Counted from the first letter of the stretch, positions 16,283 through 25,115 are shown. The stretch is DNA of 64,000 nucleotides from an uncultured Ruminococcus sp. (GCA_910585865.1 CAJUGO010000004.1:1-64000), one strand, 5' to 3'. Notes: generated by a model not told the origin, from the sequence alone. Numbers and translations are program-made.

Positions 16283-16768
16283 TTAAGTACTATCCTCCAA
16301 AAAATTCACGGTAACGGTCAGGTGCGACGGAAAATCTGCCGCTATCCGTTCCTGAACGGTCTTTTTAAGTTCTGCCGATACACTGTCGTTGATGTTAATA
16401 TTCATCCTGTTATGAACAGCACCCTCAACTATCTCAAATTCAGTCAGACCGTATCCTCTTAGTATCATATCAAACGCCTCGGGTGTGCACCTGCCGCCCA
16501 TCATCTGTTCATAAATTTTCAGCATTTCTCTGCGCTTTTCAAGTGAGAATCCGTCCTTTTCCCTGCCCAGCAGAATTTCACGGCTGCTTATTCCATAATC
16601 CTCTGCCGTATCAATAAACAGCTCTTTCAGCATTGTCTCGAGAATTGCGAACATCTCGTCAAGTGCCGCTGCATATGATTTCAGCTCCGCATATATATTT
16701 GAATTTTCCTCTATTTTATACAAACCTAAAGCGTCAAGCTTTGTTTTCATTGAATCAAAACTCTCCAT
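16283..16768 (-). CDS. Phage baseplate-proximal protein, gpI/XkdU-like
   Basis: 161 residues, last gene of the phage cassette. The layout matches the small gpI/XkdU (DUF2313-type) tail proteins that follow baseplate J: an N-terminal helical part (about 1-60), the stretch EILLGREKDGFSLEKRREML, then MGGRCTPEAFDMILRGYGLTEFEI. The start ATG overlaps the stop of the baseplate J gene (TAATG), so translation is coupled. In intact phages a tail-fibre gene normally follows; here the ppdK terminator follows at once, so fibres are missing or encoded elsewhere. Confidence 0.7.
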   Translation of the reverse strand: MESFDSMKTKLDALGLYKIEENSNIYAELKSYAAALDEMFAILETMLKELFIDTAEDYGISSREILLGREKDGFSLEKRREMLKIYEQMMGGRCTPEAFDMILRGYGLTEFEIVEGAVHNRMNININDSVSAELKKTVQERIAADFPSHLTVTVNFLEDST

Positions 16769-17796
16769 TAATTCACCTCAATTAAGATTTCTCCCGGTGA
16801 AAAGCACTGAGATTTTGCACAGGATGAATCACTCATGCCGGTGTTAAACTGATAATTATCAATACACCCTGTATTAAGCAAATGTGTTCCAAGTGCCGAC
16901 AAATACAGCTTTCCTCCAATAGGAAGTGAATAAATATAATCCTCAAACGCCTTTTGACATTTGCTTCTTACCTCGCTAGCACTGTAACCGCTTTTTGCCC
17001 ATGCAATAATATTTAAATCATATTCTGTAAACTGCGCTTCATAAACCTTGACATCAACGTTAAGCTCTCTTTCCTTGCTCATAATGCTTTGTGCTTTTGC
17101 CACAGAAGCAGTCCCAGCCGCAGTATTTTTGCCGCATACATACACATTTACCGTACCCGCACCTCTTGCTTTTGCTACAACTCCGGCTTTTGATATACCT
17201 TCAACGGACAGCGCCAGCTGCTCATAGTATGCGGCATTCGTTCCGTTTGATTGATTTCGGTATGAATTTCTTATGCGTTCTCTCAAGTCGTCATCACTTT
17301 CAGCATTTGCACCGTCAGTAAAACGGACTCTGTTTGCTACGCTTTCGACCTCAGCAGGCACACTTACGGCAATTACTGCTTTATTTGTTTCAATATTTCC
17401 GTCAGCGCCTGCTTTTTCAGCCTCAGCATAAACACTTACAAGTACGTTGCCCTCGCTTATTTCCTCATCTTCTGTTGTTACAAATCTTAAAGGCTCACTG
17501 TCAGCGGTAGCTACAACCGTTCCTTTGGGAATAATTACCGCATGGTCTTTAGGACTGGTAATAAAAAATGTAATCTCACCCTGAGCTTTGGTTGCCTGCT
17601 TTCTTTTAAGTCCCCTCTGTGAGGCAAGATAGTCAAGATATTCTCCGCTTGCGGTAGCCGAAAACATTTGTCTTTTGAGCCACTGCATATTAACTTCAGC
17701 GTTATATATCTCACCTGCAAGAACTTTAAATCTTATGGCAATGTCGCTTTCTTCATTAAAACTATTGCCTGTATGAGTTTCATATGTATTTTTCAT
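16768..17796 (-). CDS. Phage baseplate assembly protein J (gp47/XkdT-like)
   Basis: 342 residues, typical for the gpJ family that forms the wedge ring of contractile-tail baseplates. Recognisable features are the N-terminal ESDIAIRFKVLAGEIYNAEVN and the SGEYLDYLASQRGLKRK stretch with the conserved L-x-x-x-G-L-x-R core, the central IPKGTVVATADSEPLRF strand region, the DLRERIRNSYRNQSNGTN motif near 180 and the C-terminal LPIGGKLYLSALGTHL. Its presence argues for a myovirus-type or contractile-structure ancestor, although no sheath gene is present. Confidence 0.88.
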   Translation of the reverse strand: MKNTYETHTGNSFNEESDIAIRFKVLAGEIYNAEVNMQWLKRQMFSATASGEYLDYLASQRGLKRKQATKAQGEITFFITSPKDHAVIIPKGTVVATADSEPLRFVTTEDEEISEGNVLVSVYAEAEKAGADGNIETNKAVIAVSVPAEVESVANRVRFTDGANAESDDDLRERIRNSYRNQSNGTNAAYYEQLALSVEGISKAGVVAKARGAGTVNVYVCGKNTAAGTASVAKAQSIMSKERELNVDVKVYEAQFTEYDLNIIAWAKSGYSASEVRSKCQKAFEDYIYSLPIGGKLYLSALGTHLLNTGCIDNYQFNTGMSDSSCAKSQCFSPGEILIEVN

Positions 17797-17812
17797 TCTC
17801 TGATAAATTTGA

Positions 17813-18160
17813 TCATATGTTTCCGTTTAAAAGCACCTCCGTAATCCTTGTCTCCCCATCAATTGTAAGCTCAATTTTAAGTTTTTCACCGTATTCAATC
17901 ACCCGTGCAAAGGTGTTTTTAAATTTAGCAAGCGCCGCGTTTATTTCAAGCTCTGCTTTCTCAGCAGAGTTTTTTTCATCTGCGCTGATACAGCCGACAT
18001 CCGAACCCAGCTCCCTGTCATAAATAAACATGCCCTTTCTGGAGCAAATGCAAATTACTGCACGCTGGAATTTTGCGTCTGTATCGTTAAGCATTACAGC
18101 TCTGCCCGAACTGTCCAGCACTATATCGCCGTCTTCTATTTTCACATCTGTCATAATCAA
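17813..18160 (-). CDS. Phage baseplate protein, gp25/XkdS-like
   Basis: 115 residues, similar in size and position to XkdS (DUF2634) and the gp25 wedge family. It begins with a two-strand repeat (DGDIVLDSSGRAVMLNDTD), followed by the helical region KFQRAVICICSRKGMFIYDRELGSDVG and, at the end, a beta-strand pair. It overlaps the upstream spike-like gene by 4 nt and precedes baseplate J by 16 nt. Confidence 0.7.
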   Translation of the reverse strand: MIMTDVKIEDGDIVLDSSGRAVMLNDTDAKFQRAVICICSRKGMFIYDRELGSDVGCISADEKNSAEKAELEINAALAKFKNTFARVIEYGEKLKIELTIDGETRITEVLLNGNI

Positions 18161-18492
18161 AACTCCCTGCCGTTTATAATAACCTTTCCGTTGTTTTTGA
18201 GCACAATAGATGCTCCGCCCTTTGAAAACAGCATCAGCTCTCCCTCTTCAAGCGATTTGCTCTGAGCAATTACACCAACGCTTATTTCTCCGTCGTCAAG
18301 CGGAAGTACTACCGCACATTCGCCCGTTGGAGGAACGCTGGCAATTCCATACGGCAGGCATGATTTAAGACTTTTATGTTCGCCTGATGAAACAACTGCA
18401 ATTGAGCTGCTGCTGGAATTTTTAATTCCTCCTTTAACCGCATTAGGAGCAGTAATTGAGTTTTTTGTAATATAATTCATTAGCCACATCAA
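18157..18492 (-). CDS. Phage baseplate spike-like protein (gpV/XkdR-like)
   Basis: 111 residues. It lies between the hub-like and gp25-like genes, where the small OB-fold spike protein is expected. The middle reads YGIASVPPTGECAVVLPLDDGE, which resembles the OB-fold strand of gpV/gp5-type proteins, and the end GASIVLKNNGKVIINGREF has the repeated short strands of a spike tip. It overlaps both neighbours by 4 nt. Assignment is by position and strand pattern. Confidence 0.6.
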   Translation of the reverse strand: MMWLMNYITKNSITAPNAVKGGIKNSSSSSIAVVSSGEHKSLKSCLPYGIASVPPTGECAVVLPLDDGEISVGVIAQSKSLEEGELMLFSKGGASIVLKNNGKVIINGREF

Positions 18493-19427
18493 AATTTCTC
18501 CTTTCTCAGCATAACTGAAGTTATTTCTCCGTCATTGCTTAATGTATATTTGAGCCTGTCCGTTTTCAGATTCTTCAAAGTCCCCAGCAGCGGATCGTTT
18601 ACCTCTGCACTTTTACCCAACAAGTCAAGATGACAGCCAGGACATTCAAGCATAATGCAATAACTGTTTTTGTTGCTGTTTTCAATCATTTTGTCGGCTG
18701 TTTTTACAGTTGTATTGTCAGCCGCCGCATTAATGTACCTCACTCTTGTTACACCGCTGCATTCAGCATTTTTATTTTTTACTCTTCCGCTGTATTCGCC
18801 GTATTCATCAAGCCTTATTCTAACTTCCGAAATCAGCCTGCACGGCCGTTTATCTTCCTTTATTGAAATGTAACCAATCTGACCCTCACCGCCGCCGAAG
18901 CAAACAACTTCATTATTACCGAATCCTCTGAAAAAAGCTTTTCCGTCTCCTGTAATACGAGGACGCGACTCATATCTGTTACAGCAAAACTTCTCCAGCA
19001 CCTGCCAGTGAGTCATACCCTTTTCAATTTTCAGCGACCCGTAAAACGGTATCTCATCAGCATCATATGATTTTATTCCAAACGGTTTTAAATGGCGGTC
19101 AAATATAAACTGTGATGCAGGATTTATATATGTAACAGGTTCAGCTTCGTTGTCGAGCAAAGCTCCGGCAAGACTTCTTGCAGTAATTTTTGTGACCGCT
19201 CGGTTATTCTTAACCAGATTTACCGTTTCATCAGCTGTTCCTTCAAATATCAGCCTGTCGTCCTGATAAACTCTTGTGACGCCAACATCCTGAAGCTCCG
19301 AGTTAAACGGCACTGTAAGTGCAATATCATCAGCAGGTACATCATTATCGCTGTTTATAACAACATTCAGTATATTTTTTATCTCAATTTTTTTCCCATT
19401 TTTATTTTCAGCAATAAATCTCAGCAA
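18489..19427 (-). CDS. Phage tail hub protein, XkdQ/gpD-like
   Basis: 312 residues. The N-terminal half (DVPADDIALTVPFNSELQDVG, then VYQDDRLIFEGTADETVNLV) and the middle MTHWQVLEKFCCNRYESRPRIT match the late-control-gene D/XkdQ type of hub protein that joins tail tube and spike. It follows the LysM protein with a 7-nt overlap, as xkdP-xkdQ do in PBSX. Family-level call is fairly secure; details are not. Confidence 0.75.
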   Translation of the reverse strand: MLRFIAENKNGKKIEIKNILNVVINSDNDVPADDIALTVPFNSELQDVGVTRVYQDDRLIFEGTADETVNLVKNNRAVTKITARSLAGALLDNEAEPVTYINPASQFIFDRHLKPFGIKSYDADEIPFYGSLKIEKGMTHWQVLEKFCCNRYESRPRITGDGKAFFRGFGNNEVVCFGGGEGQIGYISIKEDKRPCRLISEVRIRLDEYGEYSGRVKNKNAECSGVTRVRYINAAADNTTVKTADKMIENSNKNSYCIMLECPGCHLDLLGKSAEVNDPLLGTLKNLKTDRLKYTLSNDGEITSVMLRKEKF

Positions 19428-19936
19428 AGGATCACCGTAAACCCCTCCTGACTTTCATCAGGTCTTTTTATCTCCGGATTAAGTCTGATCAGTAAATCAA
19501 TGGGGATATCGTGCATATATGACACATCCCAAAGCGTCTCACCATATTTCATAATATGAGCAGAAGGCGCCACGGGAATTTTTTTCTCCATTGCTTCCCT
19601 AAACACAAAGCTGTAGCAAAGTATGTCAGGCTTTGGCTCGCCTGTAATTTTCAGGCTTTCAAATACAGCATAAATACCCGGCATATGAGGTATAGACAAA
19701 ATGCCCGTACCGCCCTGTCTGAACAGTTTGAAAAGCTTTGAAAACTGTTCCATACAGTCGCTTCCGTACAACTCCCCCGAACCGCTTATCCTCATATTTT
19801 TACGACCCATATTTTGTATATAAGAACTCGAAAACGGCGATTTAAGTTCGTTTATGCTCTTTTCACATTCAAATTTTATTTCTCTTGGATTGTGGTGCCA
19901 CTGCACCCCTTTAAATTTTATCGGTACAAGCGTCAT
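19421..19936 (-). CDS. Phage tail protein with LysM domain, XkdP-like
   Basis: 171 residues. The N-terminal part (PIKFKGVQWHHNPREIKFE, later GELYGSDCMEQFSKLFKLF) resembles the tail-associated domain of XkdP. The C-terminal 45 residues (MKYGETLWDVSYMHDIPIDLLIRLNPEI) form a LysM motif, which binds peptidoglycan or helps assembly in tails. XkdP normally follows the tape measure gene; here no tape measure is present upstream, only an open frame without a start. Start ATG overlaps the stop of that frame (ATGA). Confidence 0.75.
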   Translation of the reverse strand: MTLVPIKFKGVQWHHNPREIKFECEKSINELKSPFSSSYIQNMGRKNMRISGSGELYGSDCMEQFSKLFKLFRQGGTGILSIPHMPGIYAVFESLKITGEPKPDILCYSFVFREAMEKKIPVAPSAHIMKYGETLWDVSYMHDIPIDLLIRLNPEIKRPDESQEGFTVILC

Positions 19937-20100
19937 TTTAATTTTGCTTCCTCCTCTTCCTCCAGCCTGCGGCTGTACCGTCTGCTTTCCTGTTCAAGCA
20001 ATTCGCTGAACAATTCGGTATCAGTTCCCGAATAAAAGCTTTCGGCAAGCTCATAAAGCTGTGACGTATTTTCATTCAGACAACATCCCTCTTTTCTGCA
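19933..20100 (-). pseudogene. Open frame without a start codon between tail genes (tape-measure scar or -1 frameshift extension)
   Basis: About 50 protein-like codons between the tail-tube-like and LysM genes. The reading (ESFYSGTDTELFSELLEQES, then RRYSRRLEEEE) is acidic and helical, in keeping with a coding past, but the frame has no ATG, GTG or TTG; CTG at 20079 behind AGAGGG is the only possible start. It is in the -1 frame of the upstream gene and reaches back across its stop codon, so it could be a frameshift extension as in tail-chaperone genes, or the leftover after loss of a chaperone/tape measure block. The stop overlaps the next gene's ATG. Confidence 0.5.
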
Positions 20101-20441
20101 TCAATCCATATTTCCATATCGACAAACCCCTTTGAATTAACCGTACTCTCTATTTTTTTCACACGGCAGTCTGAATACTTTACTGTCCTGTTCTTTAAAA
20201 TAAGCTCTATGGCATTGAAGCAATTGTTCTCAAAAAAGGGATTATCAGCGCCCAAAACCATTTTAAGCTTAATTTTATACCTGCTGTCAGGTATTTTGCA
20301 GACAGGCTCATCGCTTAAAAATTCATTTATTTCATAGTAAGTGTTTTCTCTTGTACAGACAGCCTGTTTGACAGCCCCAAGGATATTCTCTTCAACTTTA
20401 ATAACAGCGTCCTGACACTTTTCAAATTCAAAATCAGCCAT
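20076..20441 (-). CDS. Phage tail protein, possibly tail tube
   Basis: 121 residues, mostly beta-strand in pattern (YYEINEFLSDEPV, YKIKLKMVLG, VKYSDCRVKKIEST, GFVDMEIWID). Position between the tail-terminator-like gene and the LysM protein fits a tail tube (XkdM-like) or a related small tail protein. I do not see a firm family motif. It shares one base with the upstream gene end. Its last codons may be involved in a -1 frameshift into the next open frame. Confidence 0.5.
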   Translation of the reverse strand: MADFEFEKCQDAVIKVEENILGAVKQAVCTRENTYYEINEFLSDEPVCKIPDSRYKIKLKMVLGADNPFFENNCFNAIELILKNRTVKYSDCRVKKIESTVNSKGFVDMEIWIDAEKRDVV

Positions 20442-20875
20442 TATACCTCCTCACACAGACAAAATTCAACTTCAAACTCAACGATCCTGTAAATAGCATT
20501 CATATCGGGATCAAATTCAATTGATGTTGCCCCCGATTTAGTAATAATTTTTTCTGCGTCAGCTTTTTTAAGTCCGGCTAAAAGCTCGCTGACAATCTCC
20601 GAAAGCCCGCTGCCGTTTTCATCGGCAGGCGCATAAACTCTGATTTCAACCCTAGCGGCATACTGGTCGCCCTTGATTGACGGGGAAAGATATCCCCCGA
20701 TGTAACTTTTGCTTGTTGACATATCCGTAACCGACACAACCGCTAAAAGACCCTTTACCGGAGCTTCCGCATCATGAGTGCTGTATTCCCTTACAAATTT
20801 TAACGGCTTCAGCTCATCAATGATTTTAAGACCTGCAATAATACGGTCAACCTGTTTCTCTATTCGGTTCATAAT
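20441..20875 (-). CDS. Phage tail-terminator or neck protein
   Basis: The frame is open from 20920, but the likely start is ATG 20875 or 20869 (MNRIEKQVDRIIAGL), giving about 143-145 residues; the residues before it are not protein-like and overlap the upstream gene. Size, position after two connector-type genes and the alternation of an amphipathic N-terminal helix with strands (VRVEI-like ARVEIRVYAP, then IYRIVEFEVEFCL) match the tail-terminator/neck group. No diagnostic motif. Confidence 0.5.
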   Translation of the reverse strand: MMNRIEKQVDRIIAGLKIIDELKPLKFVREYSTHDAEAPVKGLLAVVSVTDMSTSKSYIGGYLSPSIKGDQYAARVEIRVYAPADENGSGLSEIVSELLAGLKKADAEKIITKSGATSIEFDPDMNAIYRIVEFEVEFCLCEEV

Positions 20876-21218
20876 CATCCTCCAATGCTTCTCCGTACTG
20901 CGATAAAACTGCCCAAACATAAACAGGGCAATTCTTCACGAAATATGTTTCACATCTCTTAACAATATATTTATGATTTTGCGTATGTATTACGGTTGTG
21001 CCTGCTTCAAGTTTTGTTTCCGGAGCAGATATAAACAAATAAAGGCTGTTTCTTTTACATCCTGCAAAATGCCTTTTACTGTCGGAATACTCCTTGTACT
21101 TGTATCTCAAAGGCTCAATAAACGCCCTTATTTCCTGAATTATTCCTCTGTTGTCGGTCTTTGCCGTGCATCCGTATTTTTTTATTATTTTGCAGACAGA
21201 GCCTGAAATATTCATCAT
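20847..21218 (-). CDS. Phage head-closure-like protein
   Basis: 123 residues. The beta-rich layout with ETKLEAGTTVIHTQNHKYIVKRCETYFVKNCPVYV-type strands, and its place between the head-tail connector gene and the terminator-like gene, fit a head-closure protein. The stretch SAPETKLEAGTTV resembles the conserved core of that group. It overlaps the upstream stop by 4 nt and the downstream start by about 29 nt. Assignment is by synteny. Confidence 0.5.
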   Translation of the reverse strand: MMNISGSVCKIIKKYGCTAKTDNRGIIQEIRAFIEPLRYKYKEYSDSKRHFAGCKRNSLYLFISAPETKLEAGTTVIHTQNHKYIVKRCETYFVKNCPVYVWAVLSQYGEALEDDYEPNRETG

Positions 21219-21571
21219 ATCACCCTGCCAAACAAAAATTTTTCATCACTTATCAGATCCTGCGCTTTTTCGGCATATTCTCTCCACATTTTCTCCGCTC
21301 TACCTGACCTTTCTGCGGATGATGCAACCTTTACATCACCCACAGAAAAAGAGGATATGCTTTCATCATTGCACAGCTCATACAGTTTAAATGCATACAC
21401 AGCGCACAGCATTTCAAGCCGTCTGTTATCACTCTCGTCCGTATCAGACTTTTTAACCAACGAATTTACATAACTCACCGCATCATCAATCAGCGTACGC
21501 CACCTGTATATTTCACTGTTTTCAACCCCGGACACAAGAGCAAACCGTGAAATTATATTTGCAATGTTCAA
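21215..21571 (-). CDS. Phage head-tail connector protein
   Basis: 118 residues from TTG 21571, an all-helical protein. The features NEIYRWRTLIDDAVSYV-type helix, RLEMLCAVYAFKLYELC and the conserved region ending YAEKAQDLI match small DNA-packaging adaptor proteins (gp6/gp15-like) found after the capsid gene. It begins 15 nt after the capsid stop codon. Confidence 0.6.
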   Translation of the reverse strand: MNIANIISRFALVSGVENSEIYRWRTLIDDAVSYVNSLVKKSDTDESDNRRLEMLCAVYAFKLYELCNDESISSFSVGDVKVASSAERSGRAEKMWREYAEKAQDLISDEKFLFGRVI

Positions 21572-21586
21572 GCAGCCGCCCCCTTA

Positions 21587-22594
21587 TCAGCACGCCAATG
21601 CTTTGGAAGCCTGCGTAAATATCTTTGAAAAACCTGCCGTACAGGTAATGGCTGCACGTTCAAGCTGGCGGTCAATCAGCTTGTCATAATCAGTAACGAC
21701 TCCGCCCGCCTGTACCATTTCAAGGGCACAGTTTTTGTCAAGACCAATAATCTTGCCGGTTGCAAGCTCAGGAGTATGAATAAGGTTTGCACCGAGCGGC
21801 GTAATCATTTTTCCTGTGCTCTGAAAGTTAAGTCCGGCATTTGAATCCTGCATTTGAGAAATCTGGAGAATTTTCTCCATCTGAGCCGTAGGCGCAAGAA
21901 TTGTGTTAAGCTCATAGGGTGCAAGCGACGACCACAGCTTAATTAAATCGCCATATGTAAGACTGCCGCTTGTTTGAACTGACACAGATCCTGCGGCATT
22001 TGAATTGCCGTCGCCGTTAAGCAGCACATCAATTGCGTCTTTAAGCTGTGCTCTTGCAATATATGCGCCAATTTGGTTAAGAGTTACAGTAAAGAGATCA
22101 AGTCTCTGAAATCTCAGCGCTTCATAGGAAGCCACAAGCATTCTGCCCCTCTTGTGAAGCTTAACAAGATTTTCTCTTGTTTTAACCTCTGTCTGAGGAA
22201 TCTTTGCGCCCTCGCCGACAATTTTAAGGGATTTATCATCTTCACTTGGCGATGACGTAATACTGCGGTAATCCATACCGTCAATATCCGTTACCGTTGC
22301 TACAATATCAGACAGCACGTCCGCTCTCTCCATACCCTGTCTGACAGCTCTGCCCACATATTCGGGGAAAAGCGCGGCAGAGTTCGAGCTTTGAAAGAAT
22401 TTTTCAACACAGTCGCTGCCCTTTCCGCTCACCTTAATGTCAAATCGCTTTAGCTGTCGAGAAAAAGCGTCCAGCCCTTCAAGCGAAGTACCCGCGTAAT
22501 TTTCTGACGGATCAAGCTTTTCAAGAGTATCGGTAAGGCTGCCCTTGCCCTGATACATACCTTTTTCTATTGTAATATTTTCAAAAATTGCCAT
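21587..22594 (-). CDS. Phage major capsid protein
   Basis: 335 residues. The order protease, decoration protein, this gene, connector marks it as the major capsid protein. The N-terminus MAIFENITIEKGMYQ, the tract FFQSSNSAALFPEYVGRAVRQGM, and the long E-loop/P-domain-like stretch RMLVASYEALRFQRLDLFTVTLNQIGAYIARAQ fit the HK97-fold capsids of PBSX (XkdG)-like phages. No frameshift or stop is seen, so a capsid could still be made. Confidence 0.75.
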   Translation of the reverse strand: MAIFENITIEKGMYQGKGSLTDTLEKLDPSENYAGTSLEGLDAFSRQLKRFDIKVSGKGSDCVEKFFQSSNSAALFPEYVGRAVRQGMERADVLSDIVATVTDIDGMDYRSITSSPSEDDKSLKIVGEGAKIPQTEVKTRENLVKLHKRGRMLVASYEALRFQRLDLFTVTLNQIGAYIARAQLKDAIDVLLNGDGNSNAAGSVSVQTSGSLTYGDLIKLWSSLAPYELNTILAPTAQMEKILQISQMQDSNAGLNFQSTGKMITPLGANLIHTPELATGKIIGLDKNCALEMVQAGGVVTDYDKLIDRQLERAAITCTAGFSKIFTQASKALAC

Positions 22595-22612
22595 AATTAT
22601 TACCTCCTCAAA

Positions 22613-22948
22613 TTAAAGAATAAATCCTGCTGAAGTGTCAGTTGAGTCAAGCACCAGGTATTCCCTGCCGGATGCATATTCCGCAACTGCACCGTTTTCG
22701 CCTGCGGCAAGCTTTTTATAGCCGACCGCAACCTTTGCCGCAGTTTTAACTGTTACATAGCCCGAAAGCTGAACTGTCGCATATCCTGCTCTCAATCCTG
22801 TGCACACACCGCAAAACAAATCATTTTTTGCGCACTTTGCAACTGTTCCGTCAGCCGAAATTTTTACAGGCACACCTGTTTCCGTCAGACTTGAATCTGC
22901 AATAAAAGTTGCTGTATTTTCATTGTATCCGTTAAAATTTACATTCAT
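22613..22948 (-). CDS. Phage capsid decoration/stabilising protein (DUF2190-like)
   Basis: 111 residues, small, beta-rich, low in aromatic residues: VPVKISADGTVAKC, FCGVCTGLRAGYATVQLSGYV, and a GYKKLAAGENGAV segment. This pattern (a value that is set, then 'G-Y-V' strand repeats) matches DUF2190-type capsid cement proteins encoded just before the capsid gene. Confidence 0.65.
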   Translation of the reverse strand: MNVNFNGYNENTATFIADSSLTETGVPVKISADGTVAKCAKNDLFCGVCTGLRAGYATVQLSGYVTVKTAAKVAVGYKKLAAGENGAVAEYASGREYLVLDSTDTSAGFIL

Positions 22949-22961
22949 ATAATTACCTCCG

Positions 22962-23954
22962 TCAAATTTTAAACTGTCCGTTTGTCACGGCTCTGTCCCT
23001 GCTTTTTCCGCTGTAAAGCTGCGGCATCGGAGCAAAGACATCATTTTTCTTTTTTTCAAAAGCGTTTTTAAATTCCTTAAGCTGTTCAACCGTCATCGAC
23101 TTTGCAATGCTCTCCATTGTAGCTCTTGATATTTCAGGCTGAACAACAGCTGATAATCTCAGCACTTCGCCTGTAAGGCTTTCGCGGTAATAAACCCCGT
23201 CCTTCGCCGACTGCTTAAGATTTTCAATATAACCGCAAAGCTTTGCACTCTGTATGTCATCAAGCGTAAAGCCTTTTTTGCTTTCAATTACGCTCAGTAT
23301 TTTTTCCATATTCATTTCCTTTCCGTGTAAATCGAGACTCTTTGTAACTCCCGCTCTTTTTTGAGACGGAACTGCAACAAAACTCCATTCATATGCATCA
23401 TAAGGCTTTATAAGCTCGCCGCAGCAAAAGCCCGACGTGTATGTTTCACCCTTTTTGTGCGCACAGCCGGCAATTTCCTCACCGCAAACACTGCAAACAA
23501 CCTTTTCAACTGCACAGCCTACGCTTACTTCCTTAATAATTCCGCTGTCAATTGCAAGAATTATATCCTCATTTTTATCGCTTACCGGCATATATGCCTT
23601 TGCCCTGAGTCTGAAATAATCATCACCTGTAGCCGTTTTCTGACCGTTTACTGCCTCAACGCTGCACTCAAATATTCTTGCCGTCTGGTTTTTTGCACTC
23701 GGGTTATGGTCAATAATTCCCGTTTTGCCGACAAACAGCTTTTCAAGCTCAAACAGCGACTCAACCGTAAAGCGTTCACCGTCGCGGTCAATGTCATTGT
23801 CACACAGCGTTACGGAAAAAACATACACCTCGTCCTTTGAAAGATTTCTTCTTGTGTATCCGTTAATTAGAGCCAGCTCTTCATCGGTTACGATGTCCGG
23901 TGTACTCTGAACTTCACCTTTAACGCTGTCTTTTTTTATAAATTCCTTACTCAT
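22962..23954 (-). CDS. Phage prohead protease/XkdF-like protein with cysteine cluster
   Basis: 330 residues. The N-terminal two-thirds resembles the HK97-type prohead protease region of XkdF-like proteins: YVFSVTLCDNDIDRDGERF, then KTGIIDHNPSAKNQTARIFE with the expected catalytic-type His, and a C-terminal EWSFVAVPSQKRAG that is typical of the conserved S-x-V strand. An insertion at about residues 158-184 carries CSVCGEEIAGCAHKKG and FCCGE, a likely zinc-binding cluster. The last 120 residues are helical and could be scaffold. It overlaps the portal gene by 8 nt. Confidence 0.7.
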   Translation of the reverse strand: MSKEFIKKDSVKGEVQSTPDIVTDEELALINGYTRRNLSKDEVYVFSVTLCDNDIDRDGERFTVESLFELEKLFVGKTGIIDHNPSAKNQTARIFECSVEAVNGQKTATGDDYFRLRAKAYMPVSDKNEDIILAIDSGIIKEVSVGCAVEKVVCSVCGEEIAGCAHKKGETYTSGFCCGELIKPYDAYEWSFVAVPSQKRAGVTKSLDLHGKEMNMEKILSVIESKKGFTLDDIQSAKLCGYIENLKQSAKDGVYYRESLTGEVLRLSAVVQPEISRATMESIAKSMTVEQLKEFKNAFEKKKNDVFAPMPQLYSGKSRDRAVTNGQFKI

Positions 23955-25104
23955 CCGTTACCTCCAATCCTGCTTCCTTTTCAATGCTCATTGCATTTGC
24001 ATTATTAAGCCGTGCCTGGGAAAGCTCCAGCGCATCCTGCAAATTAATATCATTCCACTTAATCTTAAATCCGCAGTTAAAGCCGCAAAGTCTTAAATGA
24101 GCAGTAATAATTTTTGAAATAACTGGTTCAACCGCCGTGCGGTAGTGTTCAAGTTCGCTTGTCAGAATATCCGCCTGCTGTTCGCTCATTCTTTCTGTGC
24201 TTGACCATGAAATGCCCAGCAAAAACGGCGGAATGCCCAGCTTTGCAATAATCTGTTCAAGAAGATGCCTGATGGGAATATCGCAGTCAGGCATTGTGCT
24301 TTCTGCTCCTATTACCTTTATGCTCACATCGCCTGCGCTTACAAAATCACACACACTGTCGCTTCGCATGGCTTTTTTCCATTCATCTGCAATCAGCCTC
24401 GCATTTTCCCTTGTCATAACAGCCCCGTTTGAATCAGGATTATATGTTACCGCAAAGCGTATATCTCCAACCCTTTCCCAGTTAGTTTTTACCGACTCAA
24501 AAATTCTCAGCAGAATTGAACTTACAAACGGCAGTCCGCTTAAAATAGAAGTGCCGTGAACTGTTCCGGGCTTTGGGTTAAGCAAAGTGGCAAATACCCT
24601 TTCGCCGTATTTTACCGGAGTAATAACACCGCAGTCATTGCGGCATACAATTAAATCAAGCGGTGAACTGCCGGCTGTGATTTCAACATCATCAAGGCTT
24701 GCATTATACAGTGCACATACACCGTTTTGTCCTGCATCAGGCACCATTTCGCCCACGGCTTCTCCATATGTGAGTAGCGAGTCAAGATATGTATAGATAA
24801 AGCTGTTCAGTCCGCTTGCCGAACCGTTTGTGCGTACATTTTTAACAAAACTGTCTGCGGTTTCCTGACACCGCCTGTCGTTAGTTTCAATCGTAAATTT
24901 GCCTATAAGTCTTACAATTTTGCATATAGCTGCGTCAATAACAGGCACCGACTTTCTCAGAGAACTGTAAAGTTCCCGTTCTGCTTTGCTTTGAGCTTCA
25001 AAATTGGAAAACGCAAATATATTTGAAGTCTGCTTTCTTGCCACAGTCTGCACAGGCTGTTCACCATTATTATTAAAACTTCTCTTTTTTCTGCCAAACT
25101 TCAA
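23947..25104 (-). CDS. Phage portal protein
   Basis: 385 residues from TTG 25104, which follows AGGAGGAAACAGC. It forms the dodecameric gate through which DNA enters the capsid. The tract SVPVIDAAICKIVRLIGKFTIE, the region YLDSLLTYGEAVGEMV and the conserved IIAKLGIPPFLLGISWSSTERMSEQQADIL match the portal family of PBSX-like phages. It lies between terminase large subunit and protease, the usual order. No disabling mutation seen. Confidence 0.85.
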   Translation of the reverse strand: MKFGRKKRSFNNNGEQPVQTVARKQTSNIFAFSNFEAQSKAERELYSSLRKSVPVIDAAICKIVRLIGKFTIETNDRRCQETADSFVKNVRTNGSASGLNSFIYTYLDSLLTYGEAVGEMVPDAGQNGVCALYNASLDDVEITAGSSPLDLIVCRNDCGVITPVKYGERVFATLLNPKPGTVHGTSILSGLPFVSSILLRIFESVKTNWERVGDIRFAVTYNPDSNGAVMTRENARLIADEWKKAMRSDSVCDFVSAGDVSIKVIGAESTMPDCDIPIRHLLEQIIAKLGIPPFLLGISWSSTERMSEQQADILTSELEHYRTAVEPVISKIITAHLRLCGFNCGFKIKWNDINLQDALELSQARLNNANAMSIEKEAGLEVTDE

Positions 25105-25115
25105 GCTGTTTCCTC

